This document shows positions 1-10,898 of a stretch of DNA of 64,000 nucleotides, in pieces. A program made the position numbers and the translations under genes. Below the pieces are notes generated by a model. The model worked only from the letters and a program-made list of their open reading frames with translations. It was not told where the DNA came from and did not search any database. This stretch comes from Bryum argenteum. Taxonomy: Eukaryota; Streptophyta; Bryopsida; Bryales; Bryaceae. Location: NCBI GenBank assembly GCA_037043015.1, contig CM073327.1, positions 15,482,727 through 15,546,726 of the forward strand. The letters are read 5' to 3'. Position 1 is the stretch's first letter. Each line of letters begins with the position of its first letter.

Positions 1-198
1 GGCTCCCAAGCGGATGGACATGAGCGGCCCGTACTTTTGCGCGAGCTCTGCTAAGGACCGGTGAGGATCGGCGCCGAGCAAGTGCATGTGACCGATGAAT
101 GGTAAACCTGGCGGACCCGGCGGCAGGTTCACTCGGAACGCTAATAATCTCCTCACTAGCAGTATCACCACCACCGCCGTCGCCAAGTAGTACAACTG
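1..198 (-). CDS. Cytochrome P450, N-terminal fragment cut by window edge
   Basis: Reading the minus strand from about 198 to 1 gives one open frame without stops: a hydrophobic anchor ([11 protein letters not shown]), a basic linker (RRLLAFRV), the proline-rich hinge [13 protein letters not shown], and then [19 protein letters not shown] followed by PLMSIRLG. This order is diagnostic of the N-terminus of plant microsomal P450 monooxygenases of the CYP71 clan type (ER-anchored, heme-thiolate enzymes); the heme-binding end lies outside the window. No in-frame ATG is seen just upstream of the anchor: the codon where one would be expected (199-201) is GTG, and the frame runs on upstream without a methionine. 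So this is either a gene whose first codons lie in another exon or a decayed copy. Family assignment is confident; subfamily and integrity are not. Confidence 0.8.
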
Positions 199-1221
199 CA
201 CACGCAAACACACACCTCGCCCCGTATCAATGCCACTCCAAAACCTAATATCCAATTGACAATCGCTCGAAGTCCAAAACTGCAGTTCCAGCTTACTGAT
301 CAACAATTCTCAACACAGTTGCCTCAAGCTTCCACTAGTCCAAAACCGCTGTGTAGACATTCAATCACTAATGGGAAAAATGGACACGTTCCACAATCGA
401 GACTGTGGACTTCGAATCAACTGCAAAAAAATGTTATCAGCTGCGAACCTTGAACCCGGAACCGTCATCACGCTTGAGTGTCGCAAGCTTCAAAGAGCTC
501 CACAAATCTTCGACTGACTTCACCGATGGCACGGAGAATGCCATGCCAAAACTCGGTGAGCTTCGCATAAGACTACTGACCCAAACTTCGATCGAGCTGC
601 AAACTTCGAACCTTCGATCGAGCAAAACTGGCGCCGCCTCTCAGAGATAGATTCGTTGGAAGCTACTATCGAAAACTGCACCTTATCTATCGATGTTTCT
701 AATGCGGGAATCGAATGTCAAATGCCGATATTGTCAAGTAAGCGCACACCGCCCACTCTGTGTGAGGGGGCGATGATGAGCTAGCACGGGGAAAGAGCAC
801 TATAAATAGCTTCAGAAAGCTGTATAGTTCGATCTGAGCAGTGAAATGCCACAATTTGACGCTCCTCTTCTGCTCCGGAAAGCTGCCGCCTTGCTTTGTT
901 AAAAGGGGAAAATAGCAGCAATGGGTTTTAAATGGGGGTGATGCTTGCTAATTTGCTGGTGGGGAGAGTGGGAGCGCCATCCGCCCGCCAGCCTTGTGTC
1001 TGTCTCGGAATACCCTCCACTGGGGCCTCTCCCGGTATTTATAGCGGCAGGATTCGAACCCTCGTCCCTTCGAAGAAGGAGGGGTGCGCCACGAGCTGGA
1101 AGGTAATTCGTTTGGCCCCCACATGGTAATCGTACCGGTGGGTCCCCTGTCACCGTGCGGCTGCGCCCTCAGTAATTTCTGGTGCAGGGCTTATGATTTT
1201 TTCACAATCACAAGATACATA
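199..1221. other. Intergenic DNA, no gene seen
   Basis: This is the upstream side of the P450 fragment. I see no convincing coding frame. A TATA-like ACTATAAATAG lies near 802. A tRNA B-box-like word (GGTTCGAATCC on the minus strand, 1050-1060) with a short potential stem next to it suggests an old tRNA-derived repeat between roughly 930 and 1140, but no complete cloverleaf can be folded by eye. Confidence 0.5.
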
Positions 1222-1411
1222 GAACTCCGGTCCCTTTCTAAGGGGCCGGCGTGAATGAAGTGTCTGTTCGTAATGCTAATATCTCGATGGCGACTGGACA
1301 AGGGGAAATTGGAACAATACTACTTCCCCCTCTCGAGGGTGGACACTAAAACTACGCTAGTTATTAGCTAGTTACTAGTGCCTTGAAGATAGATAGATAG
1401 AAGATAGATAG
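1222..1411 (-). repeat. SINE-like dispersed repeat, copy 1 (truncated)
   Basis: This segment is a near-duplicate of the start of the next copy (1412 onward): it shares the leading GAACTCCGGTC block, the CTCGAGGGTGGACACTA block and the ACTAGTGCCTTGAAGAT block. It ends in a GATA microsatellite (about 1387-1411). The same sequence recurs on the opposite strand at 12386-12752. It is truncated relative to the full copy. Confidence 0.75.
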
Positions 1412-1767
1412 AAACTCCGGTCTCTTTTTAAGGGGCCAGCGTGAATGAAGTGTCCGTTCGTAATGCTAACATCCCGATGGCCACCGGACAAGGGGAAATT
1501 GGAACAATACTACTTCCCCCTCTCGAGGGTGGACACTATAACTACGCTAGTTTCTAACTAGTTACTAGTGCCTTGAAGATACTTGACATAGTATCCCCAA
1601 AGGGCTTTGAGGTACCCATACAACAAGGTCCAAGGACCCCACACAATAGTTGGGTGGACTACATTGGTGAGCACCACGTTGGCATGGAGAATAGAACCCA
1701 CGACCTCCTGATTGGAGGCCTCACAATCACAAATGAGAATTCACCTCAAAGAGACACTCCAAGAAGA
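1412..1767 (-). repeat. SINE-like dispersed repeat, copy 2 (fuller)
   Basis: On the minus strand this copy reads from a tRNA-like segment containing GTGGGTTCTATTCTCC (a B-box-like word) through a body containing GGTCCTTGGACC-type sequence to a tail adjoining a GATA/TATC microsatellite. The arrangement, with an internal Pol III promoter-like head and a simple-repeat tail, suggests a SINE. The copy at 12386-12752 is the same element in the opposite orientation. The class is inferred; the repeat relationship is seen directly. Confidence 0.65.
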
Positions 1768-2100
1768 AGAGAAACTCCAACATGTTTAGAGGTCAGCGTG
1801 AATAGAGTGTTCGTTCAACCTATCCTTGAATGTATGCCCGGAGGTCATCACACCAATGGCATGACTACTAACCCCTCTCGGGAGTGAACACTATGTTAGT
1901 TCCTACCTCACCACTAGTGCCTTAGAGATACCTGACATGGTATCCTCCAAAGGGCTTTAAGGTACCGATACAATGAGGTCCAAAAAACCCCACCATAGTT
2001 GGGTGGACCATGGTGGTGAGCACCACGCCATACCCACGACCTCTCCATTGAGGGCCATGAGCCCTTACAACCAAGCCAAGAGGCACTCCACTAATAATGT
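1768..2100 (-). repeat. SINE-like dispersed repeat, copy 3 (diverged)
   Basis: This is a more diverged member of the family in the preceding 550 bases, collinear with copy 2: GAAACTCCAACATG head, CCCCTCTCGGGAGTG core, CCAAAGGGCTTTAAGGTACC body, and GTGGTGAGCACCACG. A closer relative lies at 13803-14040. Confidence 0.7.
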
Positions 2101-2611
2101 TGATTAGTGTTGTGTTCTTGAAGATGCTATAAGCTCCTACTCAGGACGTACATTTTTACCAAGAGTATTCATGCCTATAACATTGAAAGATCCCCATCTT
2201 GAGCAATATAGATGGTAAAAACATTGGTCAACACCAAAAACTTATAACACGTTGATGTAAACATTATTAGTGTAGACAGAAAAGGCAGAGTCAACCAGAT
2301 TTGGTCATTGGGTTACTCCCCTGGTGCATTGGGAAAATAATAATCTCAGTAAAGAGGGCCCTCCCAGTCTCAATTTAATGCATCAGGTTGTCTGCTTGTG
2401 CACATCCTCTCATTCATTATAATATGAGTCGTTGCTCCATTCGATATCATGGTGCCCCATGGCGTAGAGAGGTTGAGGCTTTCATCACATGGAGTGTCAT
2501 GCCCGCGCCGATCCTACTTCGAAATTCTAATTTTACGACACTTTGCATGGGGACCATGATTGTGATGTTTTCCTCGTAATTGGTGCTTGAGGCGCTTTCA
2601 CGGGACATGTG
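2101..2611. other. Intergenic DNA, no gene seen
   Basis: No supported gene. Only short frames without domains occur here. Confidence 0.5.
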
Positions 2612-3831
2612 TTAACCCTTAATTGACATCCTTGTTTTCCACAAATTGGAGAGAAATGCAACCTCATTGTCTTCTGGCCTTATTTCTGCACTGAAGATAA
2701 ATCAATTTTGAGAATCGGAAACGGTGGTTACCAAGGTAACTTGGTGATGTGACCAATGCAAAAAAGATTGATCACATCGGGTAAAATCTCAAAAAATGGC
2801 ACCGTTGAGAAAAAAATGTTTTGGTTGCTGATCATGAGTGAGAAATATCATATTGCTTTTTTGGTTTTTCCCCCTTGGGTCATTTTTTCTGAAAATTGGC
2901 ATAATAGAGCATGGTATAGGGATAAAGATCAAGATTTTTTATTATTTTGAAAAAAAAAATCGTCAAAAAAATAAAAAGAAAAGCCAAGTCAAAGAGCATT
3001 GACCATGGGATCACGTGGCCCCTACAATTTCGCGCGGATCAGGGCAATGGTAAGCTTGGGGTATCACTTTTTGGACACACTAATTAGGTTATTTTTATTG
3101 AAAGCCTCCAAAGTTTGTCTAATTTAGTCATTTTAATCAAGTAAAAAGACCCTAAAATAGAAAATAAAATATCATGCACCTCACTGAAATCAAAGTATAT
3201 ATGCCTATAGATTTTCTTTTAGATTTTTTATTTTTTTTGGATCCATTCATAGATGAGGGAAAAAGTGTTGAATTTGGGGATTTGCAGGCATTATAGTGCA
3301 CAATGAATTAATTTTTTTATTATTAAATAAATTATTTTGTATTCTATACAAGAAGATGTAGGTCATATTCAAAAATTATATTAAAATAAAAATGGTTGAT
3401 ATTCCATTTGCTTGATTCTATGGATTTTAGGTTATTGGGACATGACTTACTTTTTCAACTAAAAAATCAAATAAAATTACTTCAAAATATTTTTTTAATT
3501 TTTAATTTTTTTTCTTGATACATTATAAGTATAGACAACTAAAACCACATCTAATGAAGTCTTATTGTATTACAGTTTAAAAATGGATATGTTTGTCACA
3601 CCAGCATAGAGTGCAATTGTTCATGGGACAACCTTTTTGGGTACCCCAACTAGACCATCACCCATCACACAAACCTCAAGAAGGCGATCGGGAAGGAGCA
3701 TTGGATTTGGAAAAACAAAAGAATAGGGGTGCCTTTGGACAAGATTTGCACCCTACCACTGTGTCGGACCCCGAAAGGAAAATCAATGACCTTGGTGACC
3801 AGTTTGGTTACCGGTGACAACTAAGGGTTAA
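2612..3831. mobile_element. TTAA-bounded non-autonomous element, 1.22 kb
   Basis: The element begins TTAA-CCCTTAATTGACA and ends, read in reverse complement, TTAA-CCCTTAGTTGTCA. These are imperfect terminal inverted repeats starting with CCC directly inside a TTAA at each end. The interior is AT-rich with no transposase frame. The end structure matches six other complete elements in this window and resembles the piggyBac superfamily rule (TTAA target, CCC terminus). Internal borders are clear; the assignment of this diverged copy is moderate. Confidence 0.55.
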
Positions 3832-3974
3832 GTACAACGTGGTATACTCACCACTTTGGGTCGTGTAAAACATGTTCCCTTGATGCCATGTGTTGCTACT
3901 AGTGAGGGGTTTGATTTGAGGATTGTAATTTTTTTTCTTCAAAATACTAGTATATACCCATGTCCTCCAGACAC

Positions 3975-3976
<2 letters not shown>

Positions 3977-4051
<75 letters not shown>
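3977..4051 (+). repeat. Poly(A) run, 75 bases
   Basis: An uninterrupted run of 75 A bases lies between two TTAA-bounded elements. It could be a retroposed tail or a slippage-expanded homopolymer; no cDNA-like sequence is recognised upstream of it. Confidence 0.9.
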
Positions 4052-4053
<2 letters not shown>

Positions 4054-4167
4054 TTTTTAGATAATTTGTGAGTAAGGTCCCCTTATCCCAATGGGTGAGT
4101 TCTTTATATGGTACTCTTCAAAAATAATCCCTATCCATGGTTCTCTTGTTGATCATCCCCATGCTTT

Positions 4168-4756
4168 TTAACCCCTATATTTCCTTGGTGATTTTTGGCA
4201 CCTTGAAAACCCAAAAGTGTGATTTTCTACCTCTAAGCACTCGTGGGGGTGTCGACCAATTTCTTCTCCTTTTTTAAGACTTCCAACCGTAAGATCTTGT
4301 ACCTAAGAATATGCTTGATTATTGTTCAAAAATTGACCGTTGGATGTTTACCATTTGAGAGACTATAACATTCAAAGTTTGTCTCCTAAATTTTTTTGGC
4401 CATTGCGAAGATTGGTTTTGAAATTTTTGGAGGGTGCCCTTGTAAAATCTGTAAACTTTTTGACTCGAGTCACTTTGATATTTGAGTAGTGATTTAGTAA
4501 TGAACATGTTCTTAAAAAAAAATCAAAAAAGTTACTTACAGTATTTGAGCTGCCCCATCTCGGCTCGCAACCCAAGGATTGTCCTAGAAGACTCAAAAAT
4601 TGGAATTTGACTTTGCAATTTTTGCCGCACCTACTTTGCAATGTAGCTCACACAATTCCAAAAAAATATCTCAAAAATATTCATTTTTACTTTGAAACTA
4701 AGGCTGCCCAAAACATCAAAAGACTGTTTCGGTTTTTAAGGAAAGTTAGGGGTTAA
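4168..4756. mobile_element. TTAA-bounded non-autonomous element, 589 bp
   Basis: The left end is TTAA-CCCCTATATTTCCTT and the right end in reverse complement is TTAA-CCCCTAACTTTCCTT, giving inverted repeats with two mismatches. The interior has no coding frame with a domain. It shares an internal word (TTGACCGTTGGAT, or its complement ATCCAACGGTTGA) with the larger element at 20076-21017, so the two are probably related subfamilies. Confidence 0.7.
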
Positions 4757-5715
4757 GACTTATAGCATGTCCTCCGTTTCCTTCTTCTATGTTCCCGTGC
4801 TTTGTAAGATTTATAGCATGTCCTTTGTTCTCACATTCCCTTGTTCCGAGTTCCTTGTCTTCTGTTTTTGTTTCCCATTCTCCATGACTCTAATGGAATG
4901 TACTAAATTCTAAATTCTAAAACAACTCAAAATATGGTACTTTCAACATAATCCAAAAAACATTAAAAAAATGTTGGTAGGTAGGTTGGTAATTTTGTAG
5001 GTTGGTAGGTTTGTATGTTGGCAGGTTGGTAAGTTGGTGGGTGGGAAGGATCGCCGTATATATATGCATTATGTTTTGTTCATATAATAGTATAGCCTTC
5101 AAAATTTATCAAATTACACCATACAGATCTTAAGTTCTTTTCATTCAAAGTTTCAATATTTGCAAAAACAATATATTTTTTCGAAGCAACTTGACCAAAA
5201 TGTGGTTGATTTTGACTTTAAGGGGTTCAATAGATGCAGAGAGGCGGAGAGGTATATAGTCCACAAAAATGTTATGGGGGACAGAGCAATCTTTAGAGGT
5301 GGCAAGGGCCATCCATCCCCAATGGCCCCCAATCTAGTGTTCTCCCTCTCCACGTGATATTTCTTGTTAAGTGAATTGATTCAAGTGCTCTAACCTTTTG
5401 AGCATTACTTGTGCCATTCACGCCATCACTCAAACGAATGGTATTTTGACAAACTCGACTCAATGCTCACGCCATTGTCTCGGATTTCATCAAACAACTC
5501 TCGGTCTAGGCAAATTTCTTCCGCTTGTCGTGACTTCCTTCACTCACGCTACATCACATAGCGAATCATCCAGAAGGCCATAGAGGTGCAGAAAACAACA
5601 AGAGAGAAGCCAGAGCGAGTTATGCTATTCAATGAAAGCAAAGAGAAGCAAAACACTCCGACTAAGGGACGCTTTACATGGGGAGTTCAGCCGAGCATAG
5701 GATTGAAGAAGGGCA
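4757..5715. other. Intergenic DNA with short GTTGGTAGG repeats
   Basis: No gene is supported. A degenerate run of GTTGGTAGG-like units occupies about 4973-5044. The rest contains only short frames without recognisable features. Confidence 0.5.
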
Positions 5716-5787
5716 AAAATTCTCTCAATGTGATTGGTTCATTACTTCTAGTTCAAAAAAATGAACCAATCACATTGAGAGAATTTT
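5716..5787. repeat. Perfect 28-bp inverted repeat (hairpin)
   Basis: The arm at 5716-5743 is the exact reverse complement of 5760-5787, separated by a 16-base loop. The arm contains CTCAATGTGATTGGTTCATT. It could be the core of a small foldback element or a small-RNA-producing hairpin; nothing else identifies it. Confidence 0.85.
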
Positions 5788-5825
5788 GGCTCTCCATCGG
5801 CCTCGAGTACGGCTTGACTCCCCCT

Positions 5826-6195
5826 TTAACCCTTAAACGCCCATGGGGTCTGAAATGGGCAGCCCAAAATTGGATCACAACATCTTTTGGACTTGGGCAT
5901 CATGAATAGTGCACTTTTTGAACTTGGGCATCATGAATAGACCAATCAATGATGAGCTTCCAACCTCCTACAAGGTTATGTACAACCCCAACCTACCTAC
6001 CACAATCCTTTCAAAGCACAAAATCATTCATACAAATTGTGATTTGAATTGTGAAATTTCACTTTTTGAATGCATCAGAAGAAGGTGACCAGTTTGACAT
6101 CAAAATATAAGTGAAATGTTGAGTACAGTGAAAGCTACAGGGAAGATTCTGTTGGAATCATGCCCCTCGGGCTTGCTTGGGCGTTTAAGGGTTAA
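5826..6195. mobile_element. piggyBac-like MITE, family 2, copy a (370 bp)
   Basis: Both ends are TTAA-CCCTTAAACGCCCA, a perfect 14-base inverted repeat inside TTAA. A second copy of exactly the same length, with high similarity throughout, lies at 37712-38081. There is no coding capacity. The end rule (TTAA duplicated target, CCC terminus) is that of piggyBac elements; the transposase source is not in this window. Confidence 0.85.
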
Positions 6196-6273
6196 AGCGT
6201 CCCTAACTTGCACGTTGTATCATTGTAGCAGAGGCGTCAAAACCCTCCTGCTACCCAAAGTGCTCATGCCATC

Positions 6274-6480
6274 TGTTATAAGATGGAGGGCAGAGACAAG
6301 CCAAGGTTTAACGAAGGAGAGAGAGTGCTCCAAGGAGGAGACTAATGCATATAGTAGAATCAGTCTGGGAAGTACAAGCGGCTGAGTGGTAGCCGTCAGT
6401 GCCGAAGATAGCGGCGGCACTTATCTACTCAGAACTGGACGAACGGTGGATGATGGATGAAACCCACTGTTCTCTTAACA
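6274..6480 (-). repeat. 3' LTR of the copia element
   Basis: This 207-bp direct repeat matches 11497-11704, with TG...CA type ends inside short TGTTA/TAACA inverted termini. On the element's strand it follows the polypurine tract. Confidence 0.97.
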
Positions 6481-6493
6481 CTCCCCCTCGAGG
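6481..6493 (-). other. Polypurine tract of the copia element
   Basis: Immediately upstream of the 3' LTR on the minus strand the sequence reads CGAGGGGGAG. This is the purine-rich primer site for plus-strand cDNA synthesis. Confidence 0.8.
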
Positions 6494-6547
6494 GTATCGT
6501 CCTCATTAAAAACTCCATTGGAGAAAAGAGTGACGATTCCCTCGCAA

Positions 6548-7123
6548 CTATAGTTCGGATAAAGCTCGCATGCCGGCCAACTGAGTGAGTTTCCGGTGCT
6601 GTGGAGATGGGAGAGCCTTCGTGAGAAGGTCGGCTACGTTCTCCGCTGATACAACCTTGCGGATGTTGATCTGTGCTGTGTTGATGAGCTCTTGTGTGTA
6701 GCCGAATATCTGGGGGCTAATGTGCTTGACCATGTCAGATTTTATGAATCCGGATGATACCTGCTCAATGCACGCGGCGTTGTCTTCGAAAATTGTTGTC
6801 GGTTTGGCTGGGACGGGGAGGCCAGCCATGTCGCCAATCGCCGTTTGCATGGTTCTCAACCATACGGATTCTCGAGCTGCTTCGTGAAACGCAAGAAGTT
6901 CTGCGTGGTTTGTTGATGTAGCAGTCGTCGTCTGCTTGGATGATCGCCAAGAAATCGGTGCGCCGTTCTTCATGAATATCCAACCAGTTTGAGACTTGTC
7001 CGAGGCAGGGTCTGTCTTGTAACCGGCGTCGGCATATCCGATGATGTCGCTGTGTCCTGGCTTGAAATGAAGGCCGAGGTCGTCGGTTCCACGGAGGTAC
7101 CGCATCAAGTGCTTCATGCCTTG
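6548..7123 (-). pseudogene. copia polyprotein, RNase H end (downstream of nonsense codon)
   Basis: This is the C-terminal 190 or so residues of the polyprotein. It shows the Ty1/copia RNase H core GYADAGYKTDPASDKSQTGW, then SWRSSKQTTTATSTNHAE and a LLTKAL motif near the end. It is in the same frame as the upstream RT segment and is separated from it only by a TGA codon at 7124-7126, where copia polyproteins normally carry a tryptophan. A single G-to-A type change therefore explains the break. The frame ends with its own stop 68 bases inside the 3' LTR boundary. Confidence 0.92.
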
Positions 7124-8581
7124 TCAATGTCGCGATGTTGGGCGTTGGCTATGTCTAGCTAACACGCTGACTGCAAAGCTGATGTCGGGTCGAGTGTTGG
7201 TGGCTAAGTACAATAGCGCTCCAACTGCTGCAAGGTATTGGCGCTTCTCAATCTCCTCCTCGTTGTCTTCGGCTGGGCGGTAGGGGTCGTCCTCGCTCTT
7301 GGACTTCCCGATCATGGGCGCAGTGAGCGCATTGGCAGTCTCCATGTTGAAGGTGCGGAGGAGCTTCTTCGTGTATGTCTGTTGGTGAAGTAGCAAACTT
7401 CCATCTGCACAATGCTTGATCTGGAGGCCAAGACAAAAGGTTGTGCGTCCTAGTAGTTTCATTTCAAACTGTTTTGTCAGTATCGATTCTACTTTTCTGG
7501 ATAACTCCGGAGTGCCAATTGAATTCAAGTCATCAACATATACAGCAAGGATGACAAATTCAGTGGCTTCCTTAAGCACAAAGACACAAGGCAAGGCAGG
7601 GTGATTTGAAAAACCATGAGCCATAAGGTAGGTTTTGAGATGGTGATACCATGCTCTTCCTGCTTGCTTAAGCCCATACAAGGCTTTTCGGATACGCAAT
7701 CCCGAGAATTTCCCAGCTGGAGGTGGGCGTGAAGGAGGTAGGAAGTCTGGGGGAGGTTTTATGTACAGCTCGATATCTAAGTTTCCATATAGATACGCTG
7801 TTACTACATCCATTAGTCTGGTTTCTAGTGCATGCTGAGTTGCTAAGCTAAGCAAGTAGCGAAAGGATGTACTATCCATTACGGGAGAGTATGTTTGCTC
7901 GAAGTCTATTCCGGGTTTTTGTGCAAAGCCTTGGGCAACTAGTCTAACTTTATATCTCAAAGTTTTCCCGTGTTCATCTCGCTTCCTAGTAAATACGATT
8001 TTGTGCCCGATTGGCGGTGAGGTGAGGGTGTGTACTAATTCTCCAAACACTTCTCGTTTTCTAAGTGAACCGTATTCTGCTAGTAAGGCTTCGTGCCACT
8101 GTGGCCAATCGGCTCTTCTCTTAGCTTGCTCTAAGGAGTGTGGATCAGTATCGAGGTTAGACAGTGTGGACACAAATGTTTCTGGATCGTCCCAAGACGG
8201 GCTATCTATCTCAATATTCTGATCGGCCATGAGAGTGGTTCGAGTTTTTCTCTTCTTGCTCGGTATGGCGATGGGGACGGGATTTCCTGAGCCGGGTACT
8301 GGGCTTCTAATGATTCTTGGACCGGATTGAAATCCGTCCGGAATCTTTTCTGCGAGTTGCTGCAGGTCAATGAGTTTACGGCATTCACTATCTGTTAGCG
8401 CCGTTCTAGGATCAGGATTCATGGTGAGAGTTTCAGAATCGCGAAAGTTGAGTGTGGCAGCAGGTTTGTTTCTACTTTGAGTTTCAGGGAAACGAGTTTC
8501 TATGAACTTGCACTTAAAATCGAGCTTTATAGATGTCTTCTCTATTGGGGAGTTTGTATCGTATGATACTCGGTGAGTCAA
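7124..8581 (-). pseudogene. copia polyprotein, reverse transcriptase segment
   Basis: This segment contains the copia RT domain: the entry motif RYKVRLVAQGFAQKPGIDF, then ETYSPVMDSTSFRYLL, the active-site YVDD, and the downstream LYLATNTRPDISFAV. It is in a different frame from the Gag-integrase segment. The switch lies at a TTTTAAG string near 8512-8520, where one extra T would account for the shift. The first roughly 25 codons of this frame are therefore noise, and true homology starts at KCKFIETRFPE. It ends at the TGA described for the RNase H segment. Confidence 0.93.
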
Positions 8582-10898
8582 ATCCTAGGTACACTCCTTT
8601 GATTCGATGAGGTTCCATGGTTTTCAGTTTTGGTTCCGAGACTGGGACCCAAACCTCGCAACCAAAAGTACGCAAGTGAGCTATATGGGGAGTTCTGCCC
8701 GATGATAATTCTAAAGGAGTTTGAGTTTGTAATAGGGTGGGTCTCAATTTCAAGAGGGTCGCGGCGTGGAGCACCGCGTGTCCCCAGAAATGGGAGGGGA
8801 GGTTAGCATGAAAGAGAAGCGGTCTAACTATCAACTGAATCTTCTTTATTACCGCTTCTGCGAGACCGTTCTGTGCATGTTCGTACGGCACGGAATAAGA
8901 GAGTTCGATCCCAGAAGCTATACAAAAATCTTCGAAAGCATGGGATTTAAACTCTAAAGCGTTGTCCATCCTAAGGTGACATACAGGAAAGTCTGGATAG
9001 TGGTTCTTGTACCTAAGGAGCATTGCTAAGGTTTTAGGGAACACCATATTTCGAGTGGTAAGGAGTGAAACTTCGGTGTGTCGCCCCGACGCGTCTGCTA
9101 AGACAAAGAAGTACTTGAACTGACCTGATTCAGGCGAGATGGGACCGCACCAATCGCCTTGGAGGCGGAAGAGGGGTGCTCGCATTTCGGTTGGTAGCTT
9201 CCACTTCGAGGGCTGTCTGATGAGCTTGCCTTGGGCGCAAGCTTGGCACTCTGAGGTATGCTCCGCGTCCCGGGTGCTCAACTCGTGGCCGTTGAGGATG
9301 GGTATCATTCTCCTCATCATCGTCGTGCCGGGATGTCCTAACCGATGGTGCCAGAGGTCCGCTCGCCCTACTGTCGTGAGGAAGGAGACCTGCATGTTGC
9401 TGGTACGAGTACTAGGACTCGAGTTTCCAAGGTTGGAAACTCCTCCTCGAATTGGGAGTTCGTATAAGCCACTAGCACCCGCTCGTGCTGTGGCTAGCAG
9501 GCTAGGCCCACTCCGCAATTCTAGCACTTCTCCTCCCTTCTCATGGGCAGTGGTGATATGTATGTTATTGGCCCTTAGATCCCGGTAGCTGATCAGGCTA
9601 CGGGGGGCGCCAGGAGCATACATTGCTCGTTCGCAGGTGAGGGGGGCTCCCCCGGGTAACACTATGTGTGCCCGGCCCTCGCGGAAACGAAAACTTCGTT
9701 TTCCCGCGATTGTGATTAGATCACATGTTTGCCAAGGCTCATTTTGAGTTTTGAACTCGAAGAATGCTTGGTCTTGCAAGATGGTGTGAGTGGAGGCGCT
9801 ATCGAGTAAGGCAATATTAGCCTCCACGGTAGTGTTTCCAGTGTTCACCATGTAATTCTCTGGGTCAAGGTCTGAAAGAGATGGGGCATCCAACGTGTGT
9901 GCCTCTCTTCTCGTGCCTTTCAAAGCCTGGAGTTCTTTATACATGTTCACAATGTATTCTGACGCTCTACACTCGCGGGCATAGTGCCCAGGTCTACCAC
10001 ATTTGTGACAACTTCCTTTCACTGGACGTGATGGTGAACTGTTTAAGTTGCTGGATTTCTGACCTTTTGAGTGTCGCGCGTTCTTGTGATTCTGCTTGCT
10101 CCAGTGGCTACGTGGCTTCACATAGCCGCCCTTCGGAGTGCGAGTCGGCGCTTCCGAGTTGTGGGTTTCCCGGTTTGAATTGCTGGCTTTGGAAGCTGAG
10201 GTCGGGGTGGCAGCAGTCTTCTGCATGGTGGCCAGCGGCTTTTCGATAGTGTGTACCTCCCGTGCAGGTCTTTTCTCCGCGGTTTGAAGCAGGATCTGCT
10301 GCTGTTGCTCCCCGACCTGCAAGTATTTCATCAATTCCGAATAGCGTGTGAATTTCATATTTCTGTATTGCTGAGAAAGAATAGCACAAGCGGGAGGGAA
10401 GGAATTCAGCGTCTTGTTGATCAACTCGGCGTCTGTGGTTATGATGCCACAAAGTTTGAGCTGAGCGGTGATCCTGTGGAGTTCCGAATCGTATGTTGAG
10501 AAATTCGGGAAGTCCATGACTCGCAGGGCGCTCCAGTCGGCTTGTGCTCGTGGGAGGAAGATGGTTTCCTCGTGTTTGAAGCGTGCCTCGAGATCCGCCC
10601 ACAATCTTGCTGGGTTCTCCTCGGCGATGTACTGCATCCGTAGTGCGGGATCCATATGCCGGCGCATTATCAGCATCGCTTTCCAGAGATCTGAAGTCGG
10701 AATTTCTTCCTCCGGGTGCGGGTTTAACGCGGCATTGATCTCGTCAGCTGCAAGCGTCGCCCGGATGTTAAAATTCCAATCTGTGTAGTTGGAGCCGTCC
10801 TGCTCCAACTGGTCGAAGATGAGCGGGGCGGTGCGTGACTCCTTTGGCTTCGTGAACTGTGTCGACATCGCCGTATGCTCAATGTCTTTGGACTGCAA
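8514..10898 (-). pseudogene. copia Gag, protease and integrase segment
   Basis: This 794-codon frame (ATG at 10898, or more likely MSTQF at 10868) carries a copia Gag region, the zinc knuckle CHKCGRPGHYAREC near residues 298-311, and a protease with LLDSASTHTIL near residue 375 (the DSA[ST]T variant seen in many plant copia elements in place of DSGAS). The integrase follows, with zinc finger HHRLGHPG...CQACAQGK and a catalytic core containing GDWCGPISPESG, MDNALEFKS and HAQNGLAEAV (D-D-E). The frame ends at a TAA created by the one-base shift just after GVYLGFDSPSIIRY. Confidence 0.95.

Noticed and set aside
1040..1140. Possible tRNA gene on the minus strand
   Set aside because: A B-box-like word is present, but no complete cloverleaf or acceptor stem could be found; at most it is a tRNA-derived repeat.
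3856..4071. Poly-lysine-tailed frame (and the similar ones at 12050-12359 and 32749-32961)
   Set aside because: Produced by the long A runs.
8512..8520. Possible programmed frameshift at TTTTAAG between copia integrase and RT
   Set aside because: Plant copia elements normally use one continuous frame, and the site lies inside a conserved stretch, so a one-base insertion in a T run is simpler.
9139..10788. Several plus-strand frames of 80-150 residues
   Set aside because: Antisense shadows of the copia polyprotein.
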